Source: Sphingobacteriia bacterium (GTDB taxonomy: Bacteria > Bacteroidota > Bacteroidia > Bacteroidales > UBA7960). Taken from it: 64,000 bases of DNA. Numbering within the stretch: the first letter of the stretch is position 1; each line of letters starts with the position of its first letter. Below are positions 19,470 through 29,223 of the stretch, piece by piece. The notes below the pieces were generated by a model. The model ran no database searches. It was not told the DNA's origin and saw nothing but the letters and a program-made list of their open reading frames with translations. The DNA is taken from assembly GCA_011390785.1 (NCBI GenBank), contig JAABRR010000016.1:1-64000 (forward strand), written 5' to 3'. The translations under genes were made by a program, and so were the position numbers.

Positions 19470-20753
19470 ATGGAAGCTTTCATTATATTTCTCGTTCGTG
19501 CCTCGCTCTACCTGCTGGTTTTTGGACTGGGGTACTTTCTGTTACTTGCCAGAGAAAAAGCAAATGTTTTTAATCGGTTTTATATATTATTATCTTTTTT
19601 ACTTTCTCTGGGGTTGGCTGGTTTTGGAAACATTACGGTAAATTTGCCATCTGGCCTTACATCAGAAACCATTACTATGTTGTTGCCTGAAGTTGTTATG
19701 AGCACCGGATCCGGTTATTCAGGATCCGGAAGCTGGTTAAATGGTATCAACGATTTTGCCTTATCATGGGGGTTTGTATCTATTGTAATAATGTGCATTT
19801 TTGCCGTTAGCACGCTTTTGAAAATTTTGAATTTAGCACGTCTTATTAAGGATAATCCCCGGGAAGATTGGGAGAATTTAGAATTGGTTACACTCCCAGA
19901 AAATCACAGTCCCTTCTCGTTTTTTCATTGGATTTTTATACCGGAAAATCTGCGTCAATCAGAACATTTCCGAAAAGTACTTACCCACGAAAAGGCGCAT
20001 TACCAGCATCGACACTCCTGGGATGTGATGTTTATGGAAATTGCCAGATTGCTTTTTTGGTTTCATCCTATGTATTATTACCTGAAACGGGATTTACAAA
20101 TCATTCATGAATATGATGCTGATAATTATGCGCTTAAAGAATATTCGAGAGCAGATTACCAAATAGCTCTTCTCGATTTTGCTCTTGGAGCTCATTATCT
20201 CCCAATTACCAATCCATTCAATGTTTCAACCATTAAAAAAAGATTTATCATGATGAACAAGAATCAACATCCCCGGCCCAAAGTTCAATTGTTTCGTTTA
20301 CTCTTGATCTTTCCTTTCGTAGCTGCCATTTTTTTCCTTCAGTCATGCAATATAACAACTGAAGAAGTAAGCGCACCGGCTACAGAAGAAAACGTAAAAA
20401 CAACCCCAACTGAAACACCTGCCGAATCAGATCCGATTTTTATGGCAGTCGAAGAGAGTCCTGAGTTTCCAGGAGGCACGAGTGAATTAATGAAATTTCT
20501 ACAGAACAACCTGAAGTATCCAGAAAATGCAAAAGCAAAGGGAATTCAGGGTACCGTGTTTGTAAGTTTTGTCGTGGAAAAAGATGGTAGTATATCTAAT
20601 TCTTCCATTCTAAGAGGGATTGAAAATGGTGCTGATCTTGATGCAGAAGCAATTCGTGTTGTAAAGATGATGCCCAACTGGGTACCCGGCAAACAGCGGG
20701 GTGAAGCTGTAAGAGTGCAGTTTACCCTGCCCATCAGGTATGTATTAGAGTAG
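19470..20753 (+). CDS. M56 (BlaR1-like) membrane metallopeptidase with TonB C-terminus
   Basis: A 427-residue inner-membrane protein. Hydrophobic segments at about 5-25, 35-53 and 97-115 precede the zinc-protease site HEKAH (173-177), followed by LLFWFHPMYYYLKRDLQIIHEYDAD. A further membrane segment (LLLIFPFVAAIFFLQSC) leads to a Thr/Glu-rich linker and a C-terminal TonB domain (from about 330: EFPGGTSELMKFLQNNLKYP, GIQGTVFVSFVVEKDGSI, VRVQFTLPIRYVL). It lacks the penicillin-binding sensor of true BlaR1. The family cleaves BlaI-type repressors on signal. The TonB part suggests contact with the outer membrane or periplasm. Confidence 0.92.
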   Translation: MEAFIIFLVRASLYLLVFGLGYFLLLAREKANVFNRFYILLSFLLSLGLAGFGNITVNLPSGLTSETITMLLPEVVMSTGSGYSGSGSWLNGINDFALSWGFVSIVIMCIFAVSTLLKILNLARLIKDNPREDWENLELVTLPENHSPFSFFHWIFIPENLRQSEHFRKVLTHEKAHYQHRHSWDVMFMEIARLLFWFHPMYYYLKRDLQIIHEYDADNYALKEYSRADYQIALLDFALGAHYLPITNPFNVSTIKKRFIMMNKNQHPRPKVQLFRLLLIFPFVAAIFFLQSCNITTEEVSAPATEENVKTTPTETPAESDPIFMAVEESPEFPGGTSELMKFLQNNLKYPENAKAKGIQGTVFVSFVVEKDGSISNSSILRGIENGADLDAEAIRVVKMMPNWVPGKQRGEAVRVQFTLPIRYVLE

Positions 20754-20801
20754 GCTGTTTGAAATCAAATTTTAAACACGATAAACAAAATCTTAAAGAA
20801 G

Positions 20802-22076
20802 ATGAACCGAATTCAAATCCTTGCCATACTCCTGTTTTATGTCTCATTTGTATTTTCACAAGAAAACTATGAGCTTTCGTTTATCAAAGGTGAATATGAA
20901 ATAATTCTGCAGCAAAGTAGTGATTTGGCAAGTCCTGATGATTATTTCTGGAATTCTTTTGTTCTTAACAGGAAGGGAGAGAATTTGCAAGCCATAGCGG
21001 TTTTAAAAGATGGGCTTATTGCTTTTCCTGGTGATGAAACGCTGGAGAAGCAGTTGATTGAGTTTATGTATAAAGCTGGGCAGTATGCAGAGATCAAACC
21101 ACTTCTTACTGATTATTTGGATAATCCGGAAATGTTTCTCAGGTATATTATTATTCTTGGCTTTGATGGTGAATATCAGCTGGCTGTAGACGATTTGAAT
21201 GAAAAAATAAAATCAGACTCTCTAAACACTGAATTCCTTTCTCTTCTGGCTGATTATTATTACCAGTTGGACAGCCTTGATGCTTCTATTAAGGTATTGA
21301 AGAAATTAATTGCCATCAATCCGCTTGACATGAAAAACCTGAGCAAACTAGCCAATTTCTATGTTAAAAACAAAGATTTTGAGAAGAGCATGCAGGTTTG
21401 CGACAAAGTACTGGAGACTGACACCCTCAATAAAAAGTTTAATCGAATTAAAGGGATTGCCGGTTTTAATGGGGCTGAATTTGATATTGCCGCTCTTTGT
21501 TTTAATCGGCTTATTATGCAGGGTGACTCCGGAATACTTGTACTGAAACTGTTAGGGATAAGCGAATTTAAAACCAATAAGTTCGACAATTCCAGAGCAA
21601 ATCTGTTATTGGCTTACGAGGCAGATTCAAACGATGTTGAAGTAAATTATTATCTGGGAAAGGCATTTTTAAACTCTCCAAACCCTGAAAAAGGATTATT
21701 TTACTTTAACCGGGTAGATTCACTTCTACAACCCGACCCCAAAATTCTTTCATCTCTTTATTATGATAAGCAATCTATATACAGTGTCCTTGGTAAATAT
21801 ACCGAATCGGTAAACTGCTATGAATTGGCCTATCAATATCATCCCAAGCCAGAATACATCTTCTATATCGCAGCTTTATACCAACATAAGCTTGATAACA
21901 AGAAGAAGGCAGTGGAATACTATGAGTTTTTTCTCACATTGCTAGGACCTCCGTCCCAATCAGATTCCATCAATACTTCTGAAAACCAGACCACTGTTTC
22001 TTTGGGTCAGATTGCCAGAAGAAACATTACGACCCTTAAGGAAGAGCTTTTTTTTAGTGGAGATCCAAATAAATAA
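20802..22076 (+). CDS. Exported tetratricopeptide-repeat protein
   Basis: A 424-residue protein with a signal peptide (MNRIQILAILLFYVSFVFSQ) and tandem TPR helices through most of its length. Recognisable repeats include YYQLDSLDASIKVLKKLIAINP, FYVKNKDFEKSMQVCDKVLE and SVLGKYTESVNCYELAYQYHP. TPR arrays bind partner proteins. It follows the M56/TonB gene after 48 bases on the same strand and is probably in the same operon, perhaps as a periplasmic partner. No enzymatic domain is seen. Confidence 0.85.
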   Translation: MNRIQILAILLFYVSFVFSQENYELSFIKGEYEIILQQSSDLASPDDYFWNSFVLNRKGENLQAIAVLKDGLIAFPGDETLEKQLIEFMYKAGQYAEIKPLLTDYLDNPEMFLRYIIILGFDGEYQLAVDDLNEKIKSDSLNTEFLSLLADYYYQLDSLDASIKVLKKLIAINPLDMKNLSKLANFYVKNKDFEKSMQVCDKVLETDTLNKKFNRIKGIAGFNGAEFDIAALCFNRLIMQGDSGILVLKLLGISEFKTNKFDNSRANLLLAYEADSNDVEVNYYLGKAFLNSPNPEKGLFYFNRVDSLLQPDPKILSSLYYDKQSIYSVLGKYTESVNCYELAYQYHPKPEYIFYIAALYQHKLDNKKKAVEYYEFFLTLLGPPSQSDSINTSENQTTVSLGQIARRNITTLKEELFFSGDPNK

Positions 22077-22178
22077 TTGTAATAACATGAGAAATGTTTG
22101 TGAGCAGGAGTTTTCTCTAATCGGAAAGACAAAACTTATGGTAGTATCTCACGCTTATCATCAAGGGCCCACCTAATC

Positions 22179-24002
22179 CTAAATGTTGTAGCCATTTTTT
22201 TTCAGAATATCCAAAAGAGCATCTGCAGCATTTGCAGGCTCAATATTCTTTTTGACTGGATTTCGGCCCTGGTAAAGATGTAATTTGCCAGCTCCGGTGC
22301 CAACAAATCCAAAGTCGGCATCAGCCATTTCGCCGGGACCATTTACAATGCAACCCATTACCGCAATTTTCAACCCGGGAAATTTGGATGTGTGTTGTTG
22401 CACATCTTTCAAAACTTTTTGTAAATCGTAGGATGTTCTTGCGCATGTGGGGCAGGAGATAAATTCTGTGCGGGTAATGCGCAACCCGGCAGACTGTAAA
22501 AACCCAAAGGCAACAGAGTTAAGATCTTCTCTGCAATTAGGAGCATCAAGCCAAATGCCGTGACATTTCCGCTCCACCAAAGCATTACCGGCAAAGGTGG
22601 CAAAATGGTTAATAATTTCATCCACATCTGCCGATTGGAATGTTTTTTTAAGGATAAGCGGTATTCCCTGCTTTTGGGAGTAATTTATCCAGGAATCCAA
22701 ATTTATTTCATCACGACAAAGTGATAATTCAAGTACCATGCCCCGAATATTGTCCTTGTGTTTCAGCTTTTCTATCCAACCTATTTGTCTGCACGGGACG
22801 GAGATAAACACAGGATCTTCAACCCCCTGTAAATGGGCGAAATCTTTAAGGTCTTCAGACAAGGGAAACAGCGGGAAATAATTGTTCTTTTGATTTTTCT
22901 TCCAAACATCGAATGGGGTCAGAATCCATTCATGGGCTGTAGATAAATTTGATAAATTTTCTAAATAGATGAAGTCTGAGCTGGTTTGACCTGTAGTTTC
23001 AGGTTTCTTTTCCGTTTGGTCCTCAATAACAACCGCATGAAACCGCTGGGGCGTAAGGGTAATATCTTTTGCCGTGAAGTTTGATTTTTTAAGATAAAAT
23101 TCATGATTTTCATGAACCTGCGAAAAAGGAACCTGGTAAATCGAAGAGAGTTTCATGGCAAATGGAATCTCTGCTTCGGGCTCTTCAGTAAGGCTAACCC
23201 GCAGGGTGTCTCCAATACCTTTATTTAGCAGGCTGCAAATGCCCAGCGCTGATTTTATCCGGCCATTTTCTCCTTCGCCAGCTTCGGTAATTCCGATATG
23301 TAACGGATAGCTCATACAGTTTTCCAGCATTTTTTCTACCATCCCTTCATATGCTTGTATCATGATCAAGGGCTTGCTGGCTTTTAGGGAAATTACGATT
23401 TGATCGAAATTAAGTCTTTGGAAAATCTCAAGAAATTCATTGGTGGCTTCCACCATTCCTTTGGGAGTGTTTCCATATTGTGAAATGATGCGTGCAGAAA
23501 GCGAGCCCAGGTTGGTCCCTATCCGAATGGCGGTTCCTTCATTTTTACAAACTTCTACCAGCGGTTTTAATTTGTTGTAGATATGCTCTTTTTCCTGCTC
23601 TGTTTCATAGTCTGAAAAATTGATGATTCCACGGTTGGAACTACCTACATAATTTCCCGGATTGATTCTTACTTTTTCAACATACCGCGCAGCAATCAGA
23701 GCAACATCAGCATTAAAATGAATATCGGCTACAAGGGGATGACCATAACCCGCTGCCCTTATCTTTTGTTTTATGTCCTTTAACGCCTCTGCCGCTTTTA
23801 TGTTTGGAGCGGAAATACGCACATAGTCGGCACCCGCTTCAATAATTCTGATAGATTGTGCTACTGTGGCTTCAATATCTTGCGTAGGTGTATTGGTCAT
23901 GGATTGCAACCGGATAGGATTTCTCCCCCCAACCGGTCTGTCACCAATAATTACTTCATGACTGGGAAAACGGATAATATCAAAAAAGTCTTTGTTGATC
24001 AT
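22179..24002 (-). CDS. ispG: 4-Hydroxy-3-methylbut-2-enyl diphosphate synthase, long form
   Basis: Catalyses the second-last step of the MEP isoprenoid pathway with a 4Fe-4S cluster. The protein is 607 residues: an N-terminal TIM barrel (LQSMTNTPTQD, ADYVRISAPN, LVADIHFNADVAL, KVRINPGNY), the large insert domain of the plant/Bacteroidetes/Chlamydia type (about 330-500), and the C-terminal cluster domain with SCPTCARTSYDLQ and MGCIVNGPGE. ATG 24002 is preferred to a TTG at 24032, because a promoter box (24030-24037) overlaps that TTG. The gene stands alone. Confidence 0.96.
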   Translation of the reverse strand: MINKDFFDIIRFPSHEVIIGDRPVGGRNPIRLQSMTNTPTQDIEATVAQSIRIIEAGADYVRISAPNIKAAEALKDIKQKIRAAGYGHPLVADIHFNADVALIAARYVEKVRINPGNYVGSSNRGIINFSDYETEQEKEHIYNKLKPLVEVCKNEGTAIRIGTNLGSLSARIISQYGNTPKGMVEATNEFLEIFQRLNFDQIVISLKASKPLIMIQAYEGMVEKMLENCMSYPLHIGITEAGEGENGRIKSALGICSLLNKGIGDTLRVSLTEEPEAEIPFAMKLSSIYQVPFSQVHENHEFYLKKSNFTAKDITLTPQRFHAVVIEDQTEKKPETTGQTSSDFIYLENLSNLSTAHEWILTPFDVWKKNQKNNYFPLFPLSEDLKDFAHLQGVEDPVFISVPCRQIGWIEKLKHKDNIRGMVLELSLCRDEINLDSWINYSQKQGIPLILKKTFQSADVDEIINHFATFAGNALVERKCHGIWLDAPNCREDLNSVAFGFLQSAGLRITRTEFISCPTCARTSYDLQKVLKDVQQHTSKFPGLKIAVMGCIVNGPGEMADADFGFVGTGAGKLHLYQGRNPVKKNIEPANAADALLDILKKNGYNI

Positions 24003-24029
24003 CGTAATGGAATTTGGCAGTTTTGCTGG

Positions 24030-24058
24030 CAAAGGTAAATCTTTTGCTGCTTGTTCAA
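24030..24058 (-). promoter_or_regulatory. ispG promoter
   Basis: On the minus strand TTTG (ending at 24056), 18 bases, then TACCTTTG (24037-24030). Both elements match the Bacteroidota -33/-7 consensus. Predicted start near 24023, about 20 bases before ATG 24002. Confidence 0.65.
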
Positions 24059-24445
24059 ACTGTCATAAATCAGATTTTCAATTTCCAGATTTCTGCTGCA
24101 GCACGTCTGATATTCAATCCATTTTTACCCTACTAAGGTTTATTGAATGAAAATAAGGTTTTTCATTTTTTATTTTCGATATCAGGACTTATTGAGTTGT
24201 TGTTGACGCAAGTAAATTATTATGTCGCGACAAAAAAATAATTAACAAAACGTTAATAATAAAACATATTTTTAAAAAATGGTTTATCGGAAGGTCTAAA
24301 TACATTTGTTCGGAATGCAGTTTATCTCTTTAAATGATTAAAAACCAATTCTGTGCAGTTTCAAATTAATTCAGACTTTGTATGTGAATAACATTAATAG
24401 TATCTATTTTTTCCATATGATCTTAAATAGGCCAATTATTATTGG
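24059..24445. other. AT-rich intergenic region before gltB
   Basis: No ORF is convincing. Two small dyads stand out: the perfect palindrome TGTCGCGACA (24223-24232) and ATTAAC/GTTAAT around AAAAC (24241-24257). Either could be an operator for the gltB promoter further right, or chance. Confidence 0.4.
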
Positions 24446-24453
24446 TATATTTG
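24446..24453 (+). promoter_or_regulatory. gltB promoter -7 box
   Basis: TATATTTG matches TAnnTTTG exactly. The predicted start near 24460 puts the leader peptide ATG about 22 bases into the transcript. The -33 element is weak. Confidence 0.55.
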
Positions 24454-24481
24454 CACGCCGAAAATTAAACAAGCATTAAAA

Positions 24482-24532
24482 ATGACAGGATCATCATATT
24501 TACTTTATTCAATTGGCAGGCTTCCAACCTAA
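24482..24532 (+). CDS. Possible leader peptide of gltB, 16 residues
   Basis: ORF MTGSSYLLYSIGRLPT with TAA at 24530-24532. The stop directly abuts the antiterminator arm TCAGAGAA (24533-24540), so a ribosome finishing this ORF would cover that arm. It has no Glu or Gln codon; Ser, Leu and Tyr codons are frequent. The position is typical of a leader peptide, but the amino acid sensed is not clear. Confidence 0.45.
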   Translation: MTGSSYLLYSIGRLPT

Positions 24533-24605
24533 TCAGAGAATGGAAAGGTCCATAGTGTGTAAAGCCGTTCTCTGAAAAACAGGGAGCGGCTTTATGATTT
24601 TTAAT
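24533..24605 (+). terminator. Attenuator hairpin in the gltB leader
   Basis: Stem of 14 pairs, AAAGCCGTTCTCTG (24561-24574) with CAGGGAGCGGCTTT (24580-24593), loop A5, followed by a broken T-tract ATGATTTTT. TCAGAGAA at 24533-24540 is exactly complementary to TTCTCTGA at 24568-24575, so it competes with the terminator's left arm. This is the standard antiterminator/terminator choice. Confidence 0.65.
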
Positions 24606-24657
24606 AAAGTGAATATTCAAAATGAAAAACTGCAAACCCATATCAAAAGTATAGAAT

Positions 24658-27600
24658 ATGCAAAACGAATTACCAGAACAGGCTGGCCTGTATTCAAAAG
24701 AAAACGAACATGATAGTTGCGGTATTGGCTTTGTAGCCAGTATCAGGGGAAATCAAACACATGATATCATAAACCGGGGACTGGAAGTACTACTGAATAT
24801 GTCGCATCGGGGCGCTGAAAGCTCAGACAATGTTACCGGCGATGGTGCCGGAATCCTGGTTCAGCTTCCTCATTCCTTTTTTCAAAGGCATATCAAAGGA
24901 TTGCCTGCAGCAGGAGCATATGGTGCAGGTAACTTATTTCTACCTAAGGATGAAAAAGACCGTGCCGAATGTGAGAATATTTTGCAGACCATTGTAAAGG
25001 AAGAAAAACTGGAATTATTTGCTACCCGCGATGTTCCCGTAAGCAATGATAGTCTCGGAGCTATTGCCAGAAGCAACGAGCCCTTTGTAAAACAGGTTTT
25101 TATTACCGGGCCTTATGAGCAGGATGATCTCGAACGTAAATTATATGTAGTCCGTAAGCTAGCCGAAAAGAAAATCAGAGAGTCTGACCTAAAATCCAGG
25201 AATTACTTTTATTTTTCCAGCTTGTCGAGCAAGGTAATGATTTACAAAGGAATGTTTACTCCCGAGCAGCTGGCAGCCTATTATGATGATCTTCAGGATA
25301 AATATTTTGAAAGTGCTATTGCTTTGGTTCATTCGCGTTTTAGCACCAATACTTTTCCCACCTGGTCATTGGCACAACCCTTTCGCTATATTGCCCACAA
25401 TGGCGAGATAAATACCATTAAAGGAAATCGTTTGTGGATGCAGGCAAGAGAAGCATTATTAAAAACTGATGTTTTCGGCAGTGATCTACAGAAGCTTTTT
25501 CCTATTATTGAACCTGGTAGAAGCGATTCTGCATCCTTTGATAATGTATTGGAGTTTTTAGTGCTTACCGGCCGATCTCTGCCACATGCCCTGGCCATGA
25601 TGGTTCCCGAGTCGTTTAACGACCGAAATCCAATTCCCCAAAGTTTAAAAGATTTTTACGAATACAACTCTACTATTATGGAGCCATGGGATGGCCCGGC
25701 TTCTTTGCTGTTTTCTGATGGGAGATATGTTGGCGGTACGCTTGATAGAAATGGATTACGCCCATCGCGTTATCTCATTACCAACGACGATCTTATTGTT
25801 ATGGGTAGCGAAACTGGCGTGCAGTCTTTCGGTGATGATCAGATAAAACAAAAAGGAAGACTCCGCCCCGGAAAAATCCTTTTGGTTGATACCAAACTTG
25901 GTGTTATCATTGCCGACGAAGAACTGAAAAGTCAGCTGTCAAGGGCAAATCCATATGGGAACTGGCTGCGTGAGCACCGTCTCGAGCTCGAAGATATCGA
26001 GGTAAAAGAAAGAGTAGCATCCAGCCTGGGTAATAAATATACTACCTGGTTAAAAGCTTTTGGCTATTCTAAAGAAGATATTGAACTTATTGTAAAACCT
26101 ATGGCAGAAGAGGGTAAAGAACCCACTGGTTCCATGGGTAATGATACTCCCCTGGCTATTTTGTCGGATAAGCCACAGCGGCTGTTTAATTATTTCAAGC
26201 AACAATTTGCGCAGGTAACCAATCCTCCGATTGATCCGATAAGGGAAGGGCTGGTAATGTCGCTTACCAATTATATCGGATCTATCAATAAAAACCTACT
26301 GGAAGAGTCATCTTCGTTGTGTAAACTGATAAAGTTCAGAAGTCCGATCATAAATAATACCGACTTGGGAAAAATCAAGGATCTTCGTTATGCCGATTTT
26401 TCCAATGTTATTCTGCCTATGGTTTTTAATGTTGACGGGGGAGGAAAAGCCCTTGCTGATGCACTGGACAGACTTTGTGTGGAAGCAGAAAAGGCAGTAG
26501 ATAACCAACTGAATTACATTATTTTATCTGATCGAAATATCGATAGGGGCCATGCTCCCATACCTTCTCTATTGGCCGTTGCTACGGTCCATCATCACCT
26601 GATAAAAACCAAAAAACGGATGCAGGTGGGGTTGGTAGTTGAAAGTGCTGAACCACGCGAAGTAATGCATTTTGCTTTGTTGTTGGGTTATGGAGCCAGT
26701 GTTATCAATCCCTACGGAGCATTTGGTATTATTGATAATATGGTTGCGAAGGGTGAAATTCCAATGAAATACGAAAAAGCCCGTGAGAATTACATCAAGG
26801 CTATTGACAATGGCTTGCTGAAAATTCTTTCTAAAATGGGTATTTCAACCTTGAGAAGCTATCATGGAGCCCAAATATTTGAAGTTTTGGGAATTGATTC
26901 CGAAGTAGTAGATAAATACTTTAACGGCACGGCATCACGTATTGGTGGAATAGGGTTGGACGAAATTGCCAAAGAATCCGTTATGCCACACTTGGCTGCT
27001 TTTTCCGAACCTCATGAAAATGGTTCTTATCAACCTCATACAGAAGGAATATATCATTACCGGGTAAAAGGCGAACACCATGCATGGAACCCTCAATCGA
27101 TTGGACTTTTGCAGTGGGCTACCAAAACAGGAAATTACAACAAGTACAAAGAATACGCAAAACTGGTTAATGAAGAGAATCGTAAACCGGTATTTCTGCG
27201 TGGTTTTCTCGACTATAAAACCAACCCCATCAGTATTGATGAAGTAGAGCCGGAGGAAGCCATAATGAAACGGTTTGTTACGGGTGCCATGTCTTTTGGT
27301 TCTATCAGTAAGGAAGCGCACGAAGCGTTGGCTATTGCCATGAACCGTATTGGTGGACGTTCTAATACCGGCGAGGGTGGAGAAGACCCTGAAAGGTTTC
27401 TTCCGCAACCTGACGGCACAATGAAAAGAAGTGCCATAAAGCAGGTAGCATCTGGCCGTTTTGGTGTTACAACTGCTTACCTTGTAAATGCTGATGAAAT
27501 TCAGATCAAAGTGGCGCAGGGTGCCAAGCCCGGTGAAGGCGGACAGCTGCCTGGTTTTAAGGTAGATGGGTTTATTGCCAAAATCAGGAATTCTACTCCT

Positions 27601-29181
27601 GGTATTACGCTTATTTCACCACCACCCCATCACGATATTTATTCTATTGAAGACCTTGCCCAACTGATCTTCGATTTAAAGTGTACCAATCCGGCAGCGA
27701 ATATCAGTGTAAAACTTGTAGCAGAATATGGTGTAGGAACTGTTGCAGCTGGTGTTGCCAAAGCTAAAGCCGATCTGATCACCATCAGCGGCCTGGAAGG
27801 AGGCACAGGAGCCAGCCCGGTGAGTTCCATCAAACATGCAGGATTGCCTGTTGAACTGGGAATTTCGGAAGCTCATCAAACCCTGGTAATGAACGATTTG
27901 CGCGGTAGAGTGAAACTTCAGACCGACGGACAGTTAAAAACAGGACGTGATGTAGTGCTCATGGGTTTGCTTGGTGCGGAAGAGTTTGGCTTTTCAACTG
28001 CTGCTCTCATTACCCTGGGATGCGTAATGATGCGCAAATGTCATCTTAATACTTGTCCGGTTGGGGTTGCCACGCAGGATGAAAACCTTAGAAAGCGTTT
28101 TCTCGGGAAAGCGGATAATGTTGAAAATTTCTTCCGGTTTATTGCCCAGGATGTTAGAGAAATTCTTGCTGAAATTGGAGTAAGAACTTTTGATGAAATC
28201 GTTGGAAAAACCACATTGCTGCAGCCACGCACTGATATAGATCATTGGAAGGCTAACAAAGTTGATGTTTCCCGTATGATTTATTACCCGGAACAAGCGG
28301 CACAGAATGCTTTAAGTTTTCAGCTTCCCCAAATCCATAAAATTCATGATATCTTAGATATTAGATTGATAGAAGCGGCCTCAAAAGCCATTAAAAAGCG
28401 TGAGAAGGTTTGGATTTCTGAGGCGGTGAAGAATACGGATCGTGCTGTTGGTGCAATGCTTTCCGGTAAAATCGTGAAAGAAAATGGTGCCGAAGGTTTA
28501 CCTGAGGATACCATCAATGCCAAGTTCTATGGTTCGGCAGGACAAAGTTTTGGAGCCTTCCTGTCCAATGGAATTTCCTTTACCCTTGAAGGGGATGCCA
28601 ATGATTATCTAGGAAAAGGACTATCAGGTGGAAAGATCATCGTAGTGCCTCCGGTAGCAAGTAGTTTTGTTCCCGAAGAAAATATCATTATTGGTAATAC
28701 TGTTCTTTATGGTGCCACATCTGGCGAATTGTATGTAAAGGGCATTGCAGGAGAGCGTTTTGCTGTTCGTAACAGTGGAGCTTTGGCGGTTGTGGAAGGA
28801 TTGGGAGACCATGGGTGCGAGTATATGACTGGTGGCCGTGTAGTTATTCTTGGTGAGACAGGTCGTAATTTTGCAGCGGGTATGAGCGGAGGGATCGCCT
28901 ATGTTCTTGATATGAAAGGAAATATGGATTATCTTAGCAATAAGGGCCTTGTGGAGCTGGAATCGCTTGAAGACATTTCTGATATTAATGAAGTACAATC
29001 GATGATAGGTAAACATTTGCTTTATACCCAAAGTAGTCTTGCGGAGAAAATTCTGGTAAACTGGAACAACTATGTAAACAAATTTGTAAAAGTAATTCCA
29101 CTCGAATACAAGAAAGTTCTTCAGGAATTGAAGTTGGAAACCATAAAGCACAAAATCGAATTGGCCGAAGATGTTTTCTAA
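24658..29181 (+). CDS. gltB: Glutamate synthase, large subunit
   Basis: Converts glutamine and 2-oxoglutarate to two glutamates. The protein is 1507 residues. A 20-residue propeptide precedes the amidotransferase nucleophile Cys21 in NEHDSCGIGFVA. Next come the class II glutaminase domain (about 21-430; SRFSTNTFPTW, HNGEINT), the central domain, the FMN domain (MSFGSISKEAHEALAIAMNR, GAKPGEGGQLPG, SGLEGGTGASP), the 3Fe-4S cysteines (CVMMRKCHLNTCPVGVA), and the C-terminal beta-helix with repeated glycines. gltD follows after 42 bases. The leader ahead of it carries a probable attenuator. Confidence 0.97.
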   Translation: MQNELPEQAGLYSKENEHDSCGIGFVASIRGNQTHDIINRGLEVLLNMSHRGAESSDNVTGDGAGILVQLPHSFFQRHIKGLPAAGAYGAGNLFLPKDEKDRAECENILQTIVKEEKLELFATRDVPVSNDSLGAIARSNEPFVKQVFITGPYEQDDLERKLYVVRKLAEKKIRESDLKSRNYFYFSSLSSKVMIYKGMFTPEQLAAYYDDLQDKYFESAIALVHSRFSTNTFPTWSLAQPFRYIAHNGEINTIKGNRLWMQAREALLKTDVFGSDLQKLFPIIEPGRSDSASFDNVLEFLVLTGRSLPHALAMMVPESFNDRNPIPQSLKDFYEYNSTIMEPWDGPASLLFSDGRYVGGTLDRNGLRPSRYLITNDDLIVMGSETGVQSFGDDQIKQKGRLRPGKILLVDTKLGVIIADEELKSQLSRANPYGNWLREHRLELEDIEVKERVASSLGNKYTTWLKAFGYSKEDIELIVKPMAEEGKEPTGSMGNDTPLAILSDKPQRLFNYFKQQFAQVTNPPIDPIREGLVMSLTNYIGSINKNLLEESSSLCKLIKFRSPIINNTDLGKIKDLRYADFSNVILPMVFNVDGGGKALADALDRLCVEAEKAVDNQLNYIILSDRNIDRGHAPIPSLLAVATVHHHLIKTKKRMQVGLVVESAEPREVMHFALLLGYGASVINPYGAFGIIDNMVAKGEIPMKYEKARENYIKAIDNGLLKILSKMGISTLRSYHGAQIFEVLGIDSEVVDKYFNGTASRIGGIGLDEIAKESVMPHLAAFSEPHENGSYQPHTEGIYHYRVKGEHHAWNPQSIGLLQWATKTGNYNKYKEYAKLVNEENRKPVFLRGFLDYKTNPISIDEVEPEEAIMKRFVTGAMSFGSISKEAHEALAIAMNRIGGRSNTGEGGEDPERFLPQPDGTMKRSAIKQVASGRFGVTTAYLVNADEIQIKVAQGAKPGEGGQLPGFKVDGFIAKIRNSTPGITLISPPPHHDIYSIEDLAQLIFDLKCTNPAANISVKLVAEYGVGTVAAGVAKAKADLITISGLEGGTGASPVSSIKHAGLPVELGISEAHQTLVMNDLRGRVKLQTDGQLKTGRDVVLMGLLGAEEFGFSTAALITLGCVMMRKCHLNTCPVGVATQDENLRKRFLGKADNVENFFRFIAQDVREILAEIGVRTFDEIVGKTTLLQPRTDIDHWKANKVDVSRMIYYPEQAAQNALSFQLPQIHKIHDILDIRLIEAASKAIKKREKVWISEAVKNTDRAVGAMLSGKIVKENGAEGLPEDTINAKFYGSAGQSFGAFLSNGISFTLEGDANDYLGKGLSGGKIIVVPPVASSFVPEENIIIGNTVLYGATSGELYVKGIAGERFAVRNSGALAVVEGLGDHGCEYMTGGRVVILGETGRNFAAGMSGGIAYVLDMKGNMDYLSNKGLVELESLEDISDINEVQSMIGKHLLYTQSSLAEKILVNWNNYVNKFVKVIPLEYKKVLQELKLETIKHKIELAEDVF

Positions 29182-29223
29182 CTATTATTGTTACTATTGA
29201 TTAACCAAAAATTATAAATACAT

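Noticed and set aside
28624-29151. Long open frame antisense to gltB
   Set aside because: It lies opposite a clearly conserved GltB domain and its product has no recognisable motif; it is a shadow of the gltB codons.
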